Positions 61,797-64,000 of a stretch of 64,000 bases of DNA are shown one piece after another; position 1 is the stretch's first letter; each line of letters opens with the position of its first letter. The notes beneath the pieces were generated by a model. It saw nothing but the letters and a program-made list of their open reading frames with translations. It ran no database searches and was not told the origin of the DNA. The position numbers were made by a program, and so were the translations under genes. Origin of the DNA: Ardenticatenaceae bacterium (lineage in GTDB: Bacteria; Chloroflexota; Anaerolineae; Promineifilales; Promineifilaceae); NCBI GenBank assembly GCA_020634565.1, contig JACKBN010000011.1, positions 124,001 through 188,000 of the forward strand, written 5' to 3'.

Positions 61797-63764
61797 TTAC
61801 TCCACCGGTAACAAAACAAACTCTGCGCTATCCTCTGTGCGCAGGTTTTGGCAGGGGCCGGGGCAGGTGGTGGGGTCGAACCAGCCGAGGCGCAGTTGGG
61901 TGGCTTCACCAAGCGCGGGTGGCGTGAGGTGCTGCAAAATGAGGTCGCCGGGCTGCCAATGGGGGAACCAGATGCCTTGGGGATCGGGAGCGTCGAAGCG
62001 GTAGGTGTCGGCCAGTTGGCTGCCGTCGGCGGCGAGGCTGTGGATGAATTGTTGACGTGGGGCGGTGGGAACGGCCGTAACCAACCACCCCAGCACTAAA
62101 TCCCCACTTTCTAACCATTCATACCCCAACAAAGTCAATTCTTCACCAAACTGAATGTTCATCGGGTTTGTCAATTCGATGGATGGCTGCTGCGGTAACT
62201 CGTACAGGGTGAAGGGGTGAAGGGGTGAAGGGGTGAAGCCCCAATTTTGGAGTTGGGTTTCCCAGAAGGGATCGAGGGGGAGGTCAGACGGCCGTATCAC
62301 CACCACTGGCTCCGCATCGGGCAAAATGAGGGTGCCTTCTTGCGGATCGAAGTGGCTGAGGGGGAGGTCATCGTTTTGGCGCAGCAGGGTCATCGTGGGG
62401 CTATCCATCGTGCTAGGGGACCAACCGGCAATGGACGCGGCGGTGAGGTCGGAACGGCCGTCCAGATACCGCGCCATCTCCGTAAACGCCGCCTGCCACA
62501 CAAACGGCACATCGCCGCCATTAGGCCACGTCTGGAACTGTAAAACAGATGTTCGGGCAGCATAAAACAAAAGCAGCGTCAAGACCAATATTTTGGAACT
62601 TCTTGTGGATAAGTTGCGGATAACTGTGGATAACTGCCCCAAACTGTGCATAACCAGGGCAGGAAACAGCGTTAGTACAGGTAAAATCAAGATGCTGCGA
62701 ATGTGGCTTGGGGCGTTGATAGTGACGAGGCTGGGCGTGACCGAAACGGCCAACCAAAGCAGCAAAAAGGCATAGCGCGGCTGTCGCCAGCGCCATAAGC
62801 AAAGCAGCAATCCCGCGTAAAACAAGATGGCCACCACCGGCTCAAACACCGGGGCCGACGGTACGCCTTCGCGCCACAGCGGGTCGCCGACAAAACCAAA
62901 CATGCCCAGCAGCTTGAGGCCGTTGCTCAGCACCGGCTGCCAATCGCCAGCACGCAGCGCTTGCAGCGGCGCATCCACCTCACTGATGCGGAACTCGGCG
63001 TCGGGCGTGGTTTGCAAAAAAATGACCAGCGGCGCAGCGACGGCGGCAAACATCACCAAAAATAGCACAATGCCGCGCCACTTCTGCTTAAAATCGTGCC
63101 AATGAAAAATTGCCAAATACGCCAGCCACAGCGCATAAAAAATCGGCACAGCGCGGGCGGCCATGTAGGTGTGCAGGCTGAGGCCAGCAAAAAGGCCTGA
63201 CAAGGTGAAGGGGTGAAGGGGTGACCGGGTGACTGGCTTTTTCACCCCTTCACCCTTTCTCCTGTTCACCCCTTCAAATTCCCATGCTTTCCACCAAAAA
63301 TACGCCGACAGTCCCGCTACCAACGGCAACGAAATCGCGCGCAGGGCGAGACGGCCGTAAAACACCGGCCAAAACAGCGTCGCCAACAAGCCCGCCGCGA
63401 TGAGCGCCACATTTTTGCCAAACAGTTTGCGTGCCAGGGCAAAGGTGACGGCCACGCTAAGCAAGCCGCAAAAGGCCGCAGGCAGGCGCAGCGCCAGCAC
63501 ATTGTCGCCAAGTAGAGCGATGAAGCCGGTTTGCAGGTAGTGGAAACCGGCCTCGTGTCCGTAAGCGCGGGTGAAATAGATGGCGTGTTCGCCCGCCAAA
63601 ATAGAGCGGTCGATGAGCCAGTTGGCGACCTCGTCGTGGGTGATGCCGGGCGGGGAAAGGTTGTTCAGCCCAAATAGGCGCAGCGCCGCCCCAGCTAGCA
63701 GCATTGCGGTCATCATCCAGACGGATTGGCGAATTGGGGCGGGCTTTGGGTGGTTGCTGTTCAA
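61797..63764 (-). CDS. GT39-like membrane glycosyltransferase with in-frame repeats
   Basis: A 655-residue GT-C protein with ten or more membrane helices and a periplasmic C-terminal domain, like the one at 26379. The first loop ITHDEVANWLIDRS carries the Asp-Glu pair, and the second HEAGFHYLQTGFIALLGDNVLALRLPAAF is standard for the family. Residues about 164-188 (EGVNRRKGEGVKKPVTRSP...) and about 509-519 (SPLHPFTLYEL) come from GGGTGAAG octamer repeats in frame; both lie in loops. Its function is likely protein or lipid glycosylation with a polyprenyl-phosphate sugar. Confidence 0.8.
   Translation of the reverse strand: MNSNHPKPAPIRQSVWMMTAMLLAGAALRLFGLNNLSPPGITHDEVANWLIDRSILAGEHAIYFTRAYGHEAGFHYLQTGFIALLGDNVLALRLPAAFCGLLSVAVTFALARKLFGKNVALIAAGLLATLFWPVFYGRLALRAISLPLVAGLSAYFWWKAWEFEGVNRRKGEGVKKPVTRSPLHPFTLSGLFAGLSLHTYMAARAVPIFYALWLAYLAIFHWHDFKQKWRGIVLFLVMFAAVAAPLVIFLQTTPDAEFRISEVDAPLQALRAGDWQPVLSNGLKLLGMFGFVGDPLWREGVPSAPVFEPVVAILFYAGLLLCLWRWRQPRYAFLLLWLAVSVTPSLVTINAPSHIRSILILPVLTLFPALVMHSLGQLSTVIRNLSTRSSKILVLTLLLFYAARTSVLQFQTWPNGGDVPFVWQAAFTEMARYLDGRSDLTAASIAGWSPSTMDSPTMTLLRQNDDLPLSHFDPQEGTLILPDAEPVVVIRPSDLPLDPFWETQLQNWGFTPSPLHPFTLYELPQQPSIELTNPMNIQFGEELTLLGYEWLESGDLVLGWLVTAVPTAPRQQFIHSLAADGSQLADTYRFDAPDPQGIWFPHWQPGDLILQHLTPPALGEATQLRLGWFDPTTCPGPCQNLRTEDSAEFVLLPVE
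62207..62238. repeat. In-frame tandem octamers (GGGTGAAG) in the GT39-like gene
   Basis: GGGTGAAG four times in tandem with no inverted half. Encodes SPLHPFT-type sequence. Confidence 0.85.
63203..63276. repeat. In-frame octamer hairpin (GGGTGAAG words) in the GT39-like gene
   Basis: GGTGAAGG, GGTGAAGG, GGTGACCG, GGTGACTGG, then TTCACCCC, TTCACCC, TTCACCCC on the other arm. It folds into a hairpin and keeps the frame. Confidence 0.88.
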
Positions 63765-63791
63765 AAGATTAAAACGGGGGATTTGATTTGG

Positions 63792-64000
63792 CTACCATTG
63801 TTCGCTAACGGTTTGGGCCAATGCTCCTCTTACGATGGCATCATGAATTCGATACCCGTGCTGTTGCATTTGCCGGATCAAATCAGCAGCGGATGGAACC
63901 AGACCCTGTTGTTTTGCCAGGACTACAATGGCGAGCGTACCTTTTACTGGGATGCTAAAGCTGCGGGCACTGTTTCGGGCAGCATTGTCATCTAAAACGG
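63792..64000 (-). CDS. DUF3368-type PIN-like protein, C-terminal part
   Basis: A frame open to the window edge and ending at TAG 63794-63792. It reads LDDNAARNSARSFSIPVKGT, LAIVVLAKQQGLVPSAADLI and RQMQQHGYRIHDAIVRGAL, which is the C-terminal half of the DUF3368 family: PIN-like putative nucleases, usually found as a toxin with a UPF0175 antitoxin upstream. The catalytic N-terminal part and any antitoxin lie outside the window. Confidence 0.75.
   Translation of the reverse strand, partial: VLDDNAARNSARSFSIPVKGTLAIVVLAKQQGLVPSAADLIRQMQQHGYRIHDAIVRGALAQTVSEQW

Overview
The window is a moderately GC-rich bacterial chromosome segment with about 35 protein-coding genes, no rRNA or tRNA genes, no CRISPR array and no phage. 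Gene content points to Chloroflexota, probably near Anaerolineae/Ardenticatenia. The signs are secreted proteins with Pro/Thr-rich tails, Hanks-type kinases fused to other domains, a PdtaS/PdtaR-like ANTAR pair, type III glutamine synthetase, an archaeal-type AspRS under a T-box, and TPGPSP-type coding repeats. This placement is inference from gene content. The palindrome ACGGCCGT occurs about 115 times by eye, where base composition predicts one or two, much like HIP1 in cyanobacteria.

Layout. 1-3594: end of murI, a PPOX-fold oxidase and clpC. 3632-8700 (minus): an ANTAR response regulator, its GAF/HisKA_2 kinase and glnN. 9128-15492 (plus): flippase, GNAT/FemAB-like acyltransferase, ATP-grasp enzyme, six-TM protein and an internally duplicated glycosyltransferase-like protein, followed by a convergent unknown gene. 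16506-24956: amt and gltB-gltD, divergent. 24932-26331: a dead REP-associated tyrosine transposase (RAYT), a MITE-like inverted repeat and a small ORF. 26379-32660: a GT39-like membrane protein, methyltransferase, ferredoxin-like membrane protein, DUF998 protein, PadR regulator, lipoprotein and acetyltransferase. 32761-37056: two divergent Ser/Thr kinases, one of which also carries a PP2C phosphatase domain. 53289-37057 (minus): a long purine operon, purL-purC-purE-(Ca/Na antiporter)-purK-purF-purD-argS-purM-purN-aroE, ending in a Calx-beta protein. 53702-64000: hydrolase, degenerate Nudix protein, greA, ClC channel with CBS domains, T-box-controlled aspS, a FitAB toxin-antitoxin pair, a hypothetical gene, a second GT39-like protein and the end of a DUF3368 gene.

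Functional themes. Ammonium uptake (Amt), glutamine synthetase III and glutamate synthase lie within 17 kb. Each of glnN, amt and gltB has a terminator-like hairpin between promoter and start codon, and an ANTAR antitermination-type regulator sits beside glnN; together they suggest a nitrogen attenuation regulon. The pur operon holds every step-specific gene from PurF to PurC except purB, and purH is also absent.

Two families of small hairpin-forming repeats run through the window. One is built from tandem 7-9 bp words and occurs between genes, in frame inside PurL (four times), PurK, GltD and a GT39 protein, and inside the aspS T-box. The other consists of 13-14 bp perfect or near-perfect palindromes bounded by GTAG/CTAC, the foot sequence known for RAYT transposases; one copy lies inside the dead RAYT gene itself and another in frame in PurD.
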